Positions 36,788 through 47,251 of a DNA stretch of 64,000 bases are shown one piece after another. The number at the start of each line of letters is the position of its first letter. Position 1 is the stretch's first letter. The translations under genes were made by a program, and so were the position numbers. The notes beneath the pieces were generated by a model. That model made no database searches and was not told where the DNA came from. It saw only the letters and a program-made list of their open reading frames with translations. Location of the stretch: assembly GCA_031291475.1 (NCBI GenBank), contig JARLIY010000095.1:1-64000 (forward strand), read 5' to 3'. Source of the DNA: Xanthobacteraceae bacterium (GTDB taxonomy: Bacteria > Pseudomonadota > Alphaproteobacteria > Rhizobiales > Xanthobacteraceae).

Positions 36788-38512
36788 ATGGATGCGAAGA
36801 CCAACCTGAAATTGAGGCTGCCGAGCCGCCACGCCACCGAAGGCGCAGAACGTGCGCCGCACCGCGCTTTCTATTACGCCATGGGCCTGACGCGGGAGCA
36901 GATTCATCAGCCCTTCGTCGGCGTTGCGACCTGCTGGAACGAAGCCGCTCCTTGCAATATCGCGCTCATGCGGCAGGCCCAAGCGGTGAAGATGGGGGTC
37001 GCATCGGTCGGCGCCACGCCGCGCGAGTTCTGCACCATCACCGTGACCGACGGCATCGCCATGGGCCATGCCGGAATGAAATCATCCTTGCCCTCCCGCG
37101 AGGTCATCGCCGATTCCATCGAATTGACCGTGCGCGGCCACTCCTATGATGCGCTGGTCGGCGTCGCCGGCTGCGACAAGTCGCAGCCCGGCATGATGAT
37201 GGCCATGTGCCGCCTCAATGTGCCGTCGATCTTCATCTATGGCGGTTCGATCCTGCCCGGCACGTTCAAGGGCAAGCCGGTCACCATTCAGGACGTCTAT
37301 GAGGCAGTCGGCAGGCATTCGGTCGGCGCCATGTCCGACGGCGATCTCGATGTGCTCGAGCAGAACGCCTGTCCGTCGGCCGGCGCCTGCGGCGCCCAAT
37401 TCACCGCCAATACAATGGCGACGGTCTCGGAGGCGATCGGCCTGGCACTGCCCTATTCGGCGGGAGCGCCGGCGCCCTACGAGATCCGTGACAAATTCTG
37501 CATGCTGGCGGGCGAGATGATCATGGATTTGATTGTCAAGAACATCCGCCCGCGCGATATCGTCACCCGTAAGGCATTGGAAAACGGCGCGGCCGTTGTC
37601 GCCGCCACCGGCGGCTCGACCAACGCCGCGCTGCATCTGCCGGCCATCGCCAACGAATGCGGCGTCAAGTTCGATCTCTTCGACGTGGCCGAAGTCTTCA
37701 AAAAGACGCCTTATATCGCGGATTTGAAACCATCCGGCCGCTATGTCGCCAAAGACATGTTCGAAGCTGGCGGCGTTCCGCTCTTGCTGAAGACGCTCCT
37801 CGACCATGGCTTCCTCCATGGCGAGTGCCTGACGGTCACCGGCCGGACCCTGGCCGAGAATCTCAAATCGGTGAAGTGGAACAAAGATCAGGACGTGGTT
37901 CGTCCGGCCGACAAACCGATTTCTCCGACCGGCGGCGTCATCGGCCTCAAAGGCAACCTCGCGCCGGACGGCGCGATCGTTAAGGTCGCCGGTATGGAGC
38001 GCACGCATTTCACCGGGCCAGCGCGCTGCTTCGACGGCGAGGAGGCATGTTTCGAAGCCGTGAAGAATAAGAAGTACAAGGAAGGCGACGTGCTGGTGAT
38101 CCGTTACGAAGGGCCCAAGGGCGGGCCGGGCATGCGCGAGATGCTGTCGACGACCGCTGCGCTTTACGGGCAGGGCATGGGCGGCAAGGTCGCGTTGATC
38201 ACCGATGGCCGTTTCTCCGGCGCGACCCGCGGCTTCTGCGTCGCCCACATCGGACCGGAAGCCGCGTTGGGTGGACCGATCGCGCTGCTGCGCGACGGCG
38301 ACATTATCGAGCTCGACGCCGAGAAGGCGTCGCTGAACGTCAAGCTGACGAAAAGCGAACTCGAGAAGCGCGCCCGCGAATGGAAGCCGCGGTCGGGCGA
38401 GTACACCTCGGGCTATTTGTGGAAATACGCCCAACAGGTTGGGCCGGCGCGTCAGGGCGCCGTCACCCACCCGGGCGGGTCGGTCGAGACATCGTGTTAT
38501 GCGGACATCTAA
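36788..38512 (+). CDS. ilvD: Dihydroxy-acid dehydratase
   Basis: Iron-sulfur enzyme converting dihydroxy acids to 2-keto acids in valine, isoleucine and CoA-precursor synthesis. The 574-residue protein has the three cluster-linked cysteine motifs [21 protein letters not shown] and [14 protein letters not shown], and the C-terminal [20 protein letters not shown]. Its length is typical. It starts at ATG 36788. The upstream 284 bases, divergent from the glycosylase, contain TTGACA at 36661 but no matching -10. Its end overlaps the start of the exoR homologue. Confidence 0.96.
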   Translation: MDAKTNLKLRLPSRHATEGAERAPHRAFYYAMGLTREQIHQPFVGVATCWNEAAPCNIALMRQAQAVKMGVASVGATPREFCTITVTDGIAMGHAGMKSSLPSREVIADSIELTVRGHSYDALVGVAGCDKSQPGMMMAMCRLNVPSIFIYGGSILPGTFKGKPVTIQDVYEAVGRHSVGAMSDGDLDVLEQNACPSAGACGAQFTANTMATVSEAIGLALPYSAGAPAPYEIRDKFCMLAGEMIMDLIVKNIRPRDIVTRKALENGAAVVAATGGSTNAALHLPAIANECGVKFDLFDVAEVFKKTPYIADLKPSGRYVAKDMFEAGGVPLLLKTLLDHGFLHGECLTVTGRTLAENLKSVKWNKDQDVVRPADKPISPTGGVIGLKGNLAPDGAIVKVAGMERTHFTGPARCFDGEEACFEAVKNKKYKEGDVLVIRYEGPKGGPGMREMLSTTAALYGQGMGGKVALITDGRFSGATRGFCVAHIGPEAALGGPIALLRDGDIIELDAEKASLNVKLTKSELEKRAREWKPRSGEYTSGYLWKYAQQVGPARQGAVTHPGGSVETSCYADI

Positions 38513-39326
38513 GCGAATAAAGTCTGCCGCATTTAGCGGCCTCGTCGTCACCGCCATTTGCGGGCTTGGCTTCGCCATTTTGGCCGGCCCGGCTTTCGCC
38601 TTCGACGGTTCGAGCACCCCGAACACGGCTTTGCTCGCGCCGGGCGACGGGTTGCGCGGACCGGGCGGCGCGACCGACGGGGGCGAGAAAGCCAGAGCGC
38701 TGACCGCGCTAGAATATGCGGCCGATCAGGGACACCTCGCGGCACAATGGAAGGTCGGCCGCATGTATGCGGTCGGCGATGGCGTTCCGCAGAGCGACCA
38801 GCGCGCGTTCGACTATTTCAGCCAGATCGCCAACACGCATCCGGATGAGCCGCCGGGCACCGCGCAGGCGCGCATTGTGGCCAACGCGTTCGTGGCTTTG
38901 GGGCACTATTATCTCAAAGGTATTCCCAATTCGCAGGTCGTGCCGGATGCGGCGCGTGCGCGCGAAATGTTCGCCTATGCAGCGTCCTTCTTCGGCGACG
39001 CCGACGCGCAATATCAGCTTGGCCGGCTTTATCTCGACGGCGCGCCAAGCGATCCGCACCAGGCGGCGCGCTGGTTCCAACTCGCCGCGACGAAAGGCGA
39101 TTGCCGCGCCGAGGCGGTGCTGGGCGACATGCTGTTCCAGGGGCAAAAGGTGCCGCGGCAAGCCGCGCGCGGCCTGATGTGGCTCACGCTGAGCCGCGAT
39201 TGCGCCGGAACCGAGGAAAGCTGGATCAAGTCACTCTACGACAGCGCTTTCCATCGCGCGAGCGACGACGAGCGCGCCATGGCGCTGGTCTATCTGGAAA
39301 GCTTGCTCAGGGAGCGCCGGGAATAA
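38499..39326 (+). CDS. exoR: ExoR homologue, Sel1-repeat periplasmic regulator
   Basis: In Sinorhizobium, ExoR is a secreted Sel1-repeat protein that represses the ExoS/ChvI two-component system and exopolysaccharide synthesis. This 275-residue protein has a signal peptide (residues 1 to about 34, ending GPAFA), then Sel1/TPR-like repeats. Segments typical of ExoR are VANAFVALGHYYLKGIPNSQ, DADAQYQLGRLYLDG and RQAARGLMWLTLSRDCAG. ATG 38499 overlaps ilvD by 14 bases, implying coupled translation. No exoS/chvI genes are in the window; the regulatory role is inferred from family. Confidence 0.88.
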   Translation: MRTSKRIKSAAFSGLVVTAICGLGFAILAGPAFAFDGSSTPNTALLAPGDGLRGPGGATDGGEKARALTALEYAADQGHLAAQWKVGRMYAVGDGVPQSDQRAFDYFSQIANTHPDEPPGTAQARIVANAFVALGHYYLKGIPNSQVVPDAARAREMFAYAASFFGDADAQYQLGRLYLDGAPSDPHQAARWFQLAATKGDCRAEAVLGDMLFQGQKVPRQAARGLMWLTLSRDCAGTEESWIKSLYDSAFHRASDDERAMALVYLESLLRERRE

Positions 39327-39354
39327 GCGGAGCGATCGCTGCGCTTGGCTTGCT

Positions 39355-41112
39355 TCAGAGTTTATAAGCCGAACGAAAACCGCCCCAGTGCTTGCCGAAT
39401 ACCCGGATGGGCGCGTCGATCTCGCGCATCATGATGGTGATGCCATTTCCCATATCGCGCGGATAAACCTGAATGATGTAGGGGCGCACGCTACGTCCGG
39501 CGGCGAGTCCGGCGCGGTCGTCGAAAATCCGCCGGTTGCGTGAGTTCGCGGTATTCCACGCCTGTTCGCCGGGCCGCTGCGGGTAGGAATACTTGCGGTT
39601 ATGAACCGGAAGGTAGCCGTTCCGGTCGACGGCCGCGCAAAAGATCATCCGCGGATCGCTCGCCAACAACGTCTCCTGGATCGGCGGCAACACATCCTCG
39701 AATACGGAGAGAAACCGCGTCCGATGTTGCATCGGGTCGGTACCCTCGATGGGGACGTAATCGTTGTCGAACAGGTCTTCCTGCGTCAGCTTTCCCTGGG
39801 CAACCAGCGCTTCGAACAAGCGGGAGATTTCGTTGGCGACGTCGACCGCCCGCGAAATGATTTCGCGGTTCTCCTCGCGAATCGCCGCGAGCTTGCGTTC
39901 CAGCGTCGTGCGAGCGGTAGAGCCCATCTCCAGGAATTCGAGATGCAGGCCGAGTGATGACTTGTTGGCCACGCGCACGCGGGTCGTGCCTATGTCGTCG
40001 ATCTTGGCCTCCAATGGGGCTTCTGAGGCGATCAACGGCATTTCATCGACGCGAACCAGCGCGCCGCCTTCCGAGAGGTCGGCGGTCTGGCCGCGAATGA
40101 CTCCGGCATCGGTTCGCAATTCGACGCCGATCTCGCAGGGCAGGCGGTCATGCCGCCTGCGGTCTCCCGCTTCACTTTGGCGCAGGAATATCGTCACCCG
40201 CATCTTGAGCTTCTCGGCAAGCGCGATGACGCCCTTGCCGTGTTGTTCGACGGATTTCCCATAAGACGTTGCGCCGGCTGCGGCATCGTGAATTTCGGAT
40301 GCGCCTTCGGACACGGCGCCGGTAAACCGCAGGGTCTCGTTGGCATTGCGGGCCACGGCCGTTGTCGCGCTGTTTTGTTGCTCGATCGCGGTGGCGACGT
40401 TACCGAACAATGGCCGCAGGACATTGATCACCTCGGTGATCCGCTGCACCGCCTCGAAACAAGCCGCCGCATCGTGTTGCAGCGCATCGACCTTCTGGGA
40501 AATCTCTTCCGTTGCTTTCTGCGTCTCTTGCGACAGCTTTTTCACTTCCGAGGCGACGACCGCGAAGCCGCGGCCGGCCTCCCCAGCGCGCGCGGCCTCG
40601 ATGGTCGCGTTCAACGCCAGCAAATTCGTTTGCCGTGCGACCGTCGAAATCAGGCTCAACACATGGCCTATCTGCGTCGATGACTGCTTGAGACCTTCGA
40701 CACCGCGCCCGGCCAGGGCGGCCGATTCATTCGCCTGGTTGGTGAGATCGTCCGCTTTGCGCACCTGGTAGCCGATGTCATCCGAGGAGCGCGCAAGTTC
40801 CTCGATCGCTGCGGCGAGTTGGGTCAAGTCGCGGCTCGCGGTGCCGGCTTGGGCGACCAAACTTTCCGTCTTCCGCGTGATCGTGTCGGTGGCGGCGGCG
40901 GAATCCTCCGCTTCGCGGCAAACGACTTCGCAAGCCTTGTGCACTGCGCCGATCATGGCGCCGAGATCGGACTCAAGGAGATTGATGGTCTCGCGGATGC
41001 TGCTGATCTGGATCGTCTGATCTGCTGCCGGGGGAATTTGCGATGGCTCCGCCTCGTGGCCCGCCGTCTGTTCGGCGCGTTCGGGCCGCTTTTTTGTAAG
41101 GAGCCATTGCAT
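39355..41112 (-). CDS. Soluble methyl-accepting chemotaxis-type protein with PilZ domain
   Basis: Signalling protein of 585 residues without membrane segments. Order: a chemoreceptor coiled-coil domain (about 45-300) with the conserved hairpin tip (VARQTNLLALNATIEAARAGE); a PilZ domain (about 318-410) with the c-di-GMP motifs RRRHDR and ADLSEGG; a coiled linker; and a C-terminal Cache-like domain (about 460-585; YLPVHNRKYSYPQRPGEQ, NRRIFDDRAGLAAGRS). It probably couples c-di-GMP and an internal signal to CheA, but no che genes are near. Transcribed as a single gene. Confidence 0.9.
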   Translation of the reverse strand: MQWLLTKKRPERAEQTAGHEAEPSQIPPAADQTIQISSIRETINLLESDLGAMIGAVHKACEVVCREAEDSAAATDTITRKTESLVAQAGTASRDLTQLAAAIEELARSSDDIGYQVRKADDLTNQANESAALAGRGVEGLKQSSTQIGHVLSLISTVARQTNLLALNATIEAARAGEAGRGFAVVASEVKKLSQETQKATEEISQKVDALQHDAAACFEAVQRITEVINVLRPLFGNVATAIEQQNSATTAVARNANETLRFTGAVSEGASEIHDAAAGATSYGKSVEQHGKGVIALAEKLKMRVTIFLRQSEAGDRRRHDRLPCEIGVELRTDAGVIRGQTADLSEGGALVRVDEMPLIASEAPLEAKIDDIGTTRVRVANKSSLGLHLEFLEMGSTARTTLERKLAAIREENREIISRAVDVANEISRLFEALVAQGKLTQEDLFDNDYVPIEGTDPMQHRTRFLSVFEDVLPPIQETLLASDPRMIFCAAVDRNGYLPVHNRKYSYPQRPGEQAWNTANSRNRRIFDDRAGLAAGRSVRPYIIQVYPRDMGNGITIMMREIDAPIRVFGKHWGGFRSAYKL

Positions 41113-41223
41113 TCGGAGCCAGAGGTTCGGGTGGCCCCGGCAATTTGGGTCAGGTGTAGTGAATGATTGGTTAAGCCGGGCCTTCCGTGTGGACAGCCGA
41201 GCGCATTGCCGCCTTACCGAAGC

Positions 41224-42024
41224 TTACGGCCGGTTTGCCGCATCGATCGCCAGATCGAGCCAAACCGGCACATGGTCGGACGGCTTTTCCCAGGTACGCA
41301 CGTGGCGATCTATGCCGACGCCGGTGAGGTGGTCGGCGGCTTGCGGTGACAGCAAGAGGTGATCAATGCGAATGCCGTTGTTCTTTTGCCAGGCGCCGGC
41401 CTGATAGTCCCAGAATGTATAGAGGCCTGCCTCATCGCTTGCCGCGCGCACGGCATCGGTCAGTCCGAGGTTGGTCAGCGCGCGAAACTCCGAGCGCGTT
41501 CGCGGCAGAAAGAGGGCATCGCCGACCCAGGCTTGCGGATTGCGCGCGTCGGCGGCGGTGGGAATGACGTTGAAATCGCCGCCGAGGACGAGTGGTTCGC
41601 CGAGCGAAAGCCGCTCGCGGGCGTAGGCAAACAGCCGCTTCATCCAGCCCATCTTGTAGGAGTATTTCTCGGTCTCCGGCGGATTGCCGTTGGGCAGATA
41701 TATGGTCGCGATCCGCAACGCGCCGTGCGCGGTCGATACGACCGCCTCGATGAAGCGCGCGTGATCGTCGGTGTGGTCCCCGGGCAACCCGTTGCTCACC
41801 TCGTCGAACGGGAATTTCGAGAGCAGCGCCACGCCGTTGAAAGTTTTCTGCCCGTGGACGGCGAGATTGTAGCCGAGCGCCTCGAACGGTTCGCGCGGAA
41901 AGGCGTCATCGACGCACTTCGTCTCCTGCAAGCAGACAATGTCGGGTTTGCGCTCGGCCAGCCAGGTGAGCGCCGAATCGAGGCGCTGCTTGATCGAATT
42001 GACGTTCCAGGTAGCGATGCGCAC
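41224..42024 (-). CDS. xthA: Exodeoxyribonuclease III
   Basis: AP endonuclease and 3'-5' exonuclease of base-excision repair. The 266-residue protein carries the exonuclease III motifs: RIATWNVNSIKQRLD, CLQETK with the metal-binding Glu, GDFNVIPTAAD, and the terminal SDHVPVWLDL with the catalytic Asp-His. Length is as expected. It follows erpA by 29 bases on the same strand; the two may be cotranscribed. Confidence 0.95.
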   Translation of the reverse strand: MRIATWNVNSIKQRLDSALTWLAERKPDIVCLQETKCVDDAFPREPFEALGYNLAVHGQKTFNGVALLSKFPFDEVSNGLPGDHTDDHARFIEAVVSTAHGALRIATIYLPNGNPPETEKYSYKMGWMKRLFAYARERLSLGEPLVLGGDFNVIPTAADARNPQAWVGDALFLPRTRSEFRALTNLGLTDAVRAASDEAGLYTFWDYQAGAWQKNNGIRIDHLLLSPQAADHLTGVGIDRHVRTWEKPSDHVPVWLDLAIDAANRP

Positions 42025-42053
42025 GGGCCAAAGCCCTATTTGGAAATCAGGCG

Positions 42054-42383
42054 CTATAGCGCGAAGCTCGTCCCGCAGCCGCAGGACGCGGTGGCCTTCG
42101 GGTTGTTGACCTTGAAGGCCGAGCCGATCAGATCGTCGACGAAGTCGATCTCGGCACCGGCCATGTAATCGAGCGAGACCGGATCGATCAGCACCGTGGC
42201 GCCGGCGCGTTCGATCACGATGTCGTCGTCTGCCTTGGCGCGCTCGGTGCCGAATTTATATTGAAAGCCGGAGCAGCCGCCGCCTTCGACGCTGACGCGC
42301 AGCATGGTGCCTGTCGGCTCCCGGCTGAGGATTTCGCCGATCTTGCGTGCTGCGCGCTCGCTGACCGTGACGTTGGCCACCAT
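42054..42383 (-). CDS. erpA: Iron-sulfur cluster insertion protein ErpA (A-type carrier)
   Basis: A-type Fe-S carrier that hands clusters to apo-enzymes. In 109 residues the three ligand cysteines are Cys37 (GGGCSGF) and Cys101/Cys103 (SCGCGTSF), in the spacing of the IscA/ErpA family. Start: ATG 42383 has GGAG six bases upstream; a TTG at 42395 would add four residues. ErpA and IscA are hard to separate by sequence alone; no isc/suf genes are adjacent. The erpA-xthA pair faces away from dgt. Confidence 0.92.
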   Translation of the reverse strand: MVANVTVSERAARKIGEILSREPTGTMLRVSVEGGGCSGFQYKFGTERAKADDDIVIERAGATVLIDPVSLDYMAGAEIDFVDDLIGSAFKVNNPKATASCGCGTSFAL

Positions 42384-42492
42384 GATTTTCTCCAACCGGG
42401 CATCGCACCGATTGCCACGGCGTTACGACGATAGTTAAGTGCGGCAGATGCTAAGGTCAATCCAGCTAGTGTCCCGAGAATCGGGCAGACCG

Positions 42493-43701
42493 ATGGCCAT
42501 TGGTTCCGCAGCTTTTCGCGCGCCCTATGCGTGCGACCCGGAGCAAAGCCGCGGGCGGCTGCATTCGGAGCCCCCCAGCAAGGGTCGCAGCCCTTTTCGC
42601 CGCGACTGCGACCGTATTATCCACTCGACGGCGTTTCGCCGGCTGAAGCATAAGACCCAGGTATTCGTGTTCGACGAGGGCGACCATTACCGCACGCGAT
42701 TGACCCATACGCTCGAAGTCGCGCAGGTGGCGCGCGCGCTCGCCCGGGCGCTCGGCCTCGACGAGGATCTCGCCGAAGCGCTGGCACTCGCCCACGATCT
42801 CGGTCACCCGCCGTTCGGGCATGCCGGCGAGCGTGCGCTCGACGAGTGCCTGAGCATCTTCGGCGGCTTCGATCACAACGCGCAAACGCTGCGGGTGGTG
42901 ACGACGCTCGAGCGACGCTACCCGGGCTTCGACGGGCTCAACCTCACCTGGGAAACGCTGGAGGGTCTGGTCAAGCACAATGGGCGGCTCACCGACAAGG
43001 ACGGAAAGCCGCTTGGCCGCTACCGCGCGCACGGCATTCCCGAGACCATCCGGCAATATGTCCGGCAGCAGGATCTCCAATTGTGGAGCTTTCCGGGCGT
43101 GGAGGCGCAGGTCGCGGCCTTCGCTGACGATATCGCCTATGACGCTCACGACATCGACGACGGCTTGCGCGCCGAGTTGTTCAGTATCGGCGACATTGCC
43201 GCGGTCGCGCTTCCGGGCAAGATCATCGCCGACATCCGCGCTGTCTTTCCCCGGCTCGATTCCGCGCGTCTCGTGCACGAATTCGTACGCCGGCTGATCG
43301 GATTGCTGATCGAGGACGTGATCGCCGAGACCGGGCGCCGGCTTGCAGCTCTAGGACCAAGCTCGGCTGACGATGTACGCCGGGCGTCCGCCGCTGTGGT
43401 CGCCTTTTCGCCGGCGATCGTCGAGGCCGAGCGCCTCATCAAAGGTTTTCTTGAGACTAGGATGTATCGGCACGCGCGGATTCAGCGGGTCATGAGCGAC
43501 GCGGCCGGCGTGGTTCGCGACCTCTTTTCCCGCTACAGCGCCCGTCCGGACGACTTGCCGGCAGAGTGGAAGGAAGGACTCGCCGGGGCCGGCGAAGCGG
43601 CGCGTGCCCGGCGCATCGCCGATTTCATCGCCGGTATGACCGACCGTTACGCGCTTGCCGAGCATGCGCGGCTTTTTGACTCGACCCCGGAATTGCGTTA
43701 G
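42493..43701 (+). CDS. dgt: Deoxyguanosinetriphosphate triphosphohydrolase-like protein
   Basis: HD-domain dNTP triphosphohydrolase (dGTPase-like, type 2). In 402 residues the HD metal site is at His72 (RLTHTLEV) and His101-Asp102 ([11 protein letters not shown]), and the family N-terminus [20 protein letters not shown] is present. ATG 42493 (MAIGSAAF) is my choice; in-frame codons reach 42439 but the extra residues look non-family. It is 15 bases before argS, an order conserved in rhizobia (erpA/dgt/argS/SPOR/nagZ). Confidence 0.92.
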   Translation: MAIGSAAFRAPYACDPEQSRGRLHSEPPSKGRSPFRRDCDRIIHSTAFRRLKHKTQVFVFDEGDHYRTRLTHTLEVAQVARALARALGLDEDLAEALALAHDLGHPPFGHAGERALDECLSIFGGFDHNAQTLRVVTTLERRYPGFDGLNLTWETLEGLVKHNGRLTDKDGKPLGRYRAHGIPETIRQYVRQQDLQLWSFPGVEAQVAAFADDIAYDAHDIDDGLRAELFSIGDIAAVALPGKIIADIRAVFPRLDSARLVHEFVRRLIGLLIEDVIAETGRRLAALGPSSADDVRRASAAVVAFSPAIVEAERLIKGFLETRMYRHARIQRVMSDAAGVVRDLFSRYSARPDDLPAEWKEGLAGAGEAARARRIADFIAGMTDRYALAEHARLFDSTPELR

Positions 43702-43716
43702 GCGCGCGGCGACAAA

Positions 43717-45504
43717 ATGTCGAACCCGCCCCGACCAATCAACGTCTTTGCCGACACCCTCCAGCGCGTGCGCGCGGCGGCGCGCGGCATCCTTCCTGAA
43801 GGGACGGATTTGTCGTGCGTTCAAGTCGAACCGCCGCGCGACGCCGGCCACGGCGACATCGCGACCAACGCGGCCATGGTGCTGGCCAAAGACGTTCGCC
43901 AAAATCCGCGCGAACTTGCGCAAGCTATTGCCGCGCAGTTACGCACGGACTCAACTGTCGCCAGCGCGGAAATCGCCGGTCCGGGATTCATCAACCTCAC
44001 GCTCAAGCCGGAAGTCTGGGCACAGGAGCTTCGGCAAGCGGTCATGGCAGGCGGCGATTATGGCCGCAGCGACATCGGCGGCGGTACGCAGGTCAACGTG
44101 GAATATGTGTCCGCCAACCCCACCGGGCCCATGCATGTCGGCCACGGTCGCGGCGCTGTGTTCGGCGACGCGCTCGCCAGGCTGCTTGCCTTTACCGGCT
44201 TTGAGGTGACGCGCGAGTACTACGTCAACGATGCCGGGGCACAGGTCGATCAGTTCGCGCGCTCGGCGTATTTGCGTTATCGCGAAGCGCTAGGGGAACA
44301 CATCGGCGCGATTCCGGAAGGGCTTTATCCGGGCGAATACCTCAAGCCCGTCGGCGAACTCATCGCCAAGACCTTCGGCGATAAGCTCAAGAGCAGCCAG
44401 GAGGTAGAAAGACTTTCCGTCGTTCGCGCAATCGCGCTTGAAGAAATGATGGTTTCGATTCGCGATGATCTCGCGGCCCTCGGAGTGAGCCAAGATCGTT
44501 TTTTCTACGAGCGGACGCTGATTTTTCAGGAAGAGCTCGGGGCCAACTCGATCGATTTTGTCGGCCAGACAATCGATTGGCTGCGCGACCGCGGCTTCGT
44601 CTATGAGGGCCGCTTGCCGCCGCCGAAAGGGGCGCCGATCGAGGACTGGGAAGATCGCGAGCAGACTTTGTTCCGCTCGACGGCCTTCGGCGACGACGTC
44701 GACCGTCCACTGAAAAAATCCGACGGCTCGTATACCTATTTCGCGTCCGACATCGCCTATCACCGCAGTAAGATCGAGCGCGGCTTTCGTACGCTCATAG
44801 ACGTCTGGGGCGCGGATCACGGCGGCTACATCAAGCGCATGCAGGCGGCCGTCGCGGCGCTCAGCGACCGCAAGGCCGAACTCGATGTCAAGCTCGTCCA
44901 GCTTGTGAAGCTCCTGCGCGCCGGCGAGCCAGTGAAAATGTCGAAGCGGGCAGGGGAGTTCGTGACTTTGCGTGAAGTCGTGGACGAGGTCGGGCGCGAC
45001 GCCGTCCGCTTCATGATGCTATTCCGCAAGAACGATGCCGCGCTCGACTTCGATCTCGCGAAAGTCGTCGAGCAGTCACGCGACAATCCGGTGTTTTATG
45101 TCCAGTACGGACACGCTCGCGGCCAATCGGTGTTCCGCAACGCGCGCGAGGTCTTCCCCGATCTTCCGGCCGATCATCGGAAGTTACTGGAAATTGCGAA
45201 TCTGCAACTGCTTGCGGATCCCGCGGAACTCGCGTTGATGCGCCGGATCGCGCTCTACCCGCGGGTCGTGGAAGCGGCCGCCGCGGCGCATGAGCCGCAC
45301 CGGATCGCCTTTTATTTGTTCGATTTAGCCAGCGAATTTCATGCGTTATGGACGCACGGCACCGCAACGCCACATTTACGCTTCATTATCCAGAATGATC
45401 GAGAGCTGACCTTGGCTCGCCTCGTGCTTGTACAAGGCGTCGTGACGGTGCTGGCATCGGGGCTCGCGTTACTTGGCGTCGGGGCGCCCCATGAGATGCG
45501 ATAG
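43717..45504 (+). CDS. argS: Arginyl-tRNA synthetase
   Basis: Class I synthetase charging tRNA-Arg. The 595-residue protein has the HIGH-type motif [13 protein letters not shown] (about residue 131), the KMSK motif [10 protein letters not shown], and a C-terminal DALR anticodon-binding domain ending LASEFHALW and [15 protein letters not shown]. The N-terminal Add1 domain spans the first 110 residues. No ribosome site is visible before ATG 43717, which lies 15 bases after the dgt stop. Confidence 0.96.
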   Translation: MSNPPRPINVFADTLQRVRAAARGILPEGTDLSCVQVEPPRDAGHGDIATNAAMVLAKDVRQNPRELAQAIAAQLRTDSTVASAEIAGPGFINLTLKPEVWAQELRQAVMAGGDYGRSDIGGGTQVNVEYVSANPTGPMHVGHGRGAVFGDALARLLAFTGFEVTREYYVNDAGAQVDQFARSAYLRYREALGEHIGAIPEGLYPGEYLKPVGELIAKTFGDKLKSSQEVERLSVVRAIALEEMMVSIRDDLAALGVSQDRFFYERTLIFQEELGANSIDFVGQTIDWLRDRGFVYEGRLPPPKGAPIEDWEDREQTLFRSTAFGDDVDRPLKKSDGSYTYFASDIAYHRSKIERGFRTLIDVWGADHGGYIKRMQAAVAALSDRKAELDVKLVQLVKLLRAGEPVKMSKRAGEFVTLREVVDEVGRDAVRFMMLFRKNDAALDFDLAKVVEQSRDNPVFYVQYGHARGQSVFRNAREVFPDLPADHRKLLEIANLQLLADPAELALMRRIALYPRVVEAAAAAHEPHRIAFYLFDLASEFHALWTHGTATPHLRFIIQNDRELTLARLVLVQGVVTVLASGLALLGVGAPHEMR

Positions 45505-45555
45505 TTCCCCTTCGGGACGTTGGGACATTGCAAAAGCAGTCGCAGAGAATCGCCG

Positions 45556-45575
45556 TTCGCTATAGTTCGCTATAG
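45556..45575. repeat. Tandem decamer before the SPOR gene
   Basis: TTCGCTATAG occurs twice with no gap, each copy holding the palindrome CTATAG that resembles a -10 element. It lies 30 bases upstream of the SPOR-domain gene ATG. It could be a duplicated promoter element or an operator; no -35 box at proper spacing is clear. Confidence 0.5.
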
Positions 45576-45605
45576 ATTGAACGCCACAATCGGAGCTTAA
45601 GCCCG

Positions 45606-47204
45606 ATGGCCGATGATGATTTTCGCTCTTACCGCAGCCGCGATCCGCTGCCGCGGGATGAAGCCGGTCAGTTCGCCAACGACGAAAGCGATCCGCTCGC
45701 CGAATTGGCGCGCTTGATCGGTCAGAGCGATCCTAACGCCGCAGGCCGCCGCGCCCAATCCCACACTTCGCCGCGATCCGATAATGACGAAGCGCCTTCC
45801 GGCGTCGATTGGGCGGCCGATGAGGATTATGCGCAGGAGCAAGAGCAGGATCGTGCCGACGACCGTTACGCTCCGCCCCCTTCGGCGCCTCCGCCCGCCA
45901 CATCCTACGTGCCGCGCGAGCGCGTCTACGACGACGAACCGGCGCAGGGCGGCAGATATTTTTCCGGACCCGCGGCGCAGTTCAACGGCTTCCGCGAAGA
46001 GCCCCCCGCCGGCTATCGCGAAGAACAAATGCCGGTCTTGCGCGCTCGCGACTTGCCCGCTTATGCGACGGCGGAGCCTGGGGAGAGCTATGAGGCCGAG
46101 GAGCCGGAGCTCGAAGGCAGCGAAGCCTACGGGACGGATGAATATTACGACCGGGCGCCAAGGCCCCGGCGGCGCGGCGGTCTGATCGTCATCATGGCGG
46201 TGCTTGGCTTGGCGGTGGTCGGTACCGCAGGCGCGTTCGGGTATCGCGCAATGTTCGGCGGTTCTGTCCTGCCGACGCTTCCTCCCATCATCAAAGCGGG
46301 CAACGGCCCGATCAGGATCGTGCCGAATTACGGCGAGTCCCAAGCGAGCAATTCGAACCAGGCCGGCGCCGCAGGCGCGGCTTCGAGCGAAAACCTCGTT
46401 TCGCGCGAAGAACAGCCGGTCAATATCGAGCCGGCGAAACCGGCTCCTCGGGTGGTTTCGACGATTCCGATGAACTCGGGGCAGACCTTAAGCCCGCCGA
46501 CCGCAGCCGCGGCTGCACCATCCGGAGCGTTTGCAACCGCGCCGAATGCTGCGCCGGCGGCGTCGCCCTGGCCGCCACCTCCGCCGATGACGACGACGCT
46601 TCCGGCACCGGCGTCCGCCGCCGGACAGGCTCAGGCTCCGACCGAGCCCAAGCGAATTCACACGGTGACCATCCGGCCCGATCAGGCCGCTCCCGCGGAG
46701 GCGGCCAGTCCGCCGGCCAGCTCGCAGCCTGTTCCGCGCAATGCCGCGCGTCCGGTGCCGCCGGCACCCAAGCCGGCCGCCGCGACGAGCCCGCCGCCTT
46801 CCGGGCGCAACGCGCCGCTCTCGATCGTGCCCGGCAGCCCGGTTGAAACCGCTGCCCAGGCGCCGGCGCGCAGCCGTGCTGCTGCGGCGCCCGTGTCGGT
46901 CGCCAGCGCCGGGCCGGTGACCGGAGTTGCCGCCGCCCCCGCCCCGGCGTCCACTGGCGGCTATGCCGTGCAGGTCACCTCCCAGCGCAGCGAAGCTGAG
47001 GCGCAGGCCTCTTTCCGCGAACTACGGGCCAAATTCCCCAATCAGCTCAATGGGCGCGAGCCGATCATTCGGCGGGCCGATTTGCGCGCCAAGGGCACCT
47101 ATTATCGTGCCTTAGTGGGCCCGTTTGCCTCGATGGAGGAGGCCGCCGGAATGTGCAGCGGCCTCAAAGCCGCCGGCGGCAATTGCATCGTCCAGAAGAA
47201 CTGA
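45606..47204 (+). CDS. SPOR domain membrane protein
   Basis: Probable cell-division peptidoglycan-binding protein. The 532 residues comprise a charged cytoplasmic part with Tyr/Pro-rich stretches (1-190), a single membrane helix at about 197-218 (GLIVIMAVLGLAVVGTAGAFG), a long Pro/Ala-rich periplasmic linker, and a C-terminal SPOR domain at about 455-532 (GGYAVQVTSQRSEAEAQASF, YRALVGPFASMEEAAGMC). SPOR domains recognise denuded glycan at the septum. It sits between argS and nagZ as in other rhizobia. It starts at ATG 45606 with GGAG upstream. Confidence 0.9.
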   Translation: MADDDFRSYRSRDPLPRDEAGQFANDESDPLAELARLIGQSDPNAAGRRAQSHTSPRSDNDEAPSGVDWAADEDYAQEQEQDRADDRYAPPPSAPPPATSYVPRERVYDDEPAQGGRYFSGPAAQFNGFREEPPAGYREEQMPVLRARDLPAYATAEPGESYEAEEPELEGSEAYGTDEYYDRAPRPRRRGGLIVIMAVLGLAVVGTAGAFGYRAMFGGSVLPTLPPIIKAGNGPIRIVPNYGESQASNSNQAGAAGAASSENLVSREEQPVNIEPAKPAPRVVSTIPMNSGQTLSPPTAAAAAPSGAFATAPNAAPAASPWPPPPPMTTTLPAPASAAGQAQAPTEPKRIHTVTIRPDQAAPAEAASPPASSQPVPRNAARPVPPAPKPAAATSPPPSGRNAPLSIVPGSPVETAAQAPARSRAAAAPVSVASAGPVTGVAAAPAPASTGGYAVQVTSQRSEAEAQASFRELRAKFPNQLNGREPIIRRADLRAKGTYYRALVGPFASMEEAAGMCSGLKAAGGNCIVQKN

Positions 47205-47251
47205 CGGTCGCGCGCTTGACGCTCGCGATACCCGCGGGCTAAGCGGCCGCG

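Noticed and set aside
41113-41223. Possible small gene between xthA and the chemoreceptor
   Set aside because: Short open frames only, no ribosome site and no protein-like composition.
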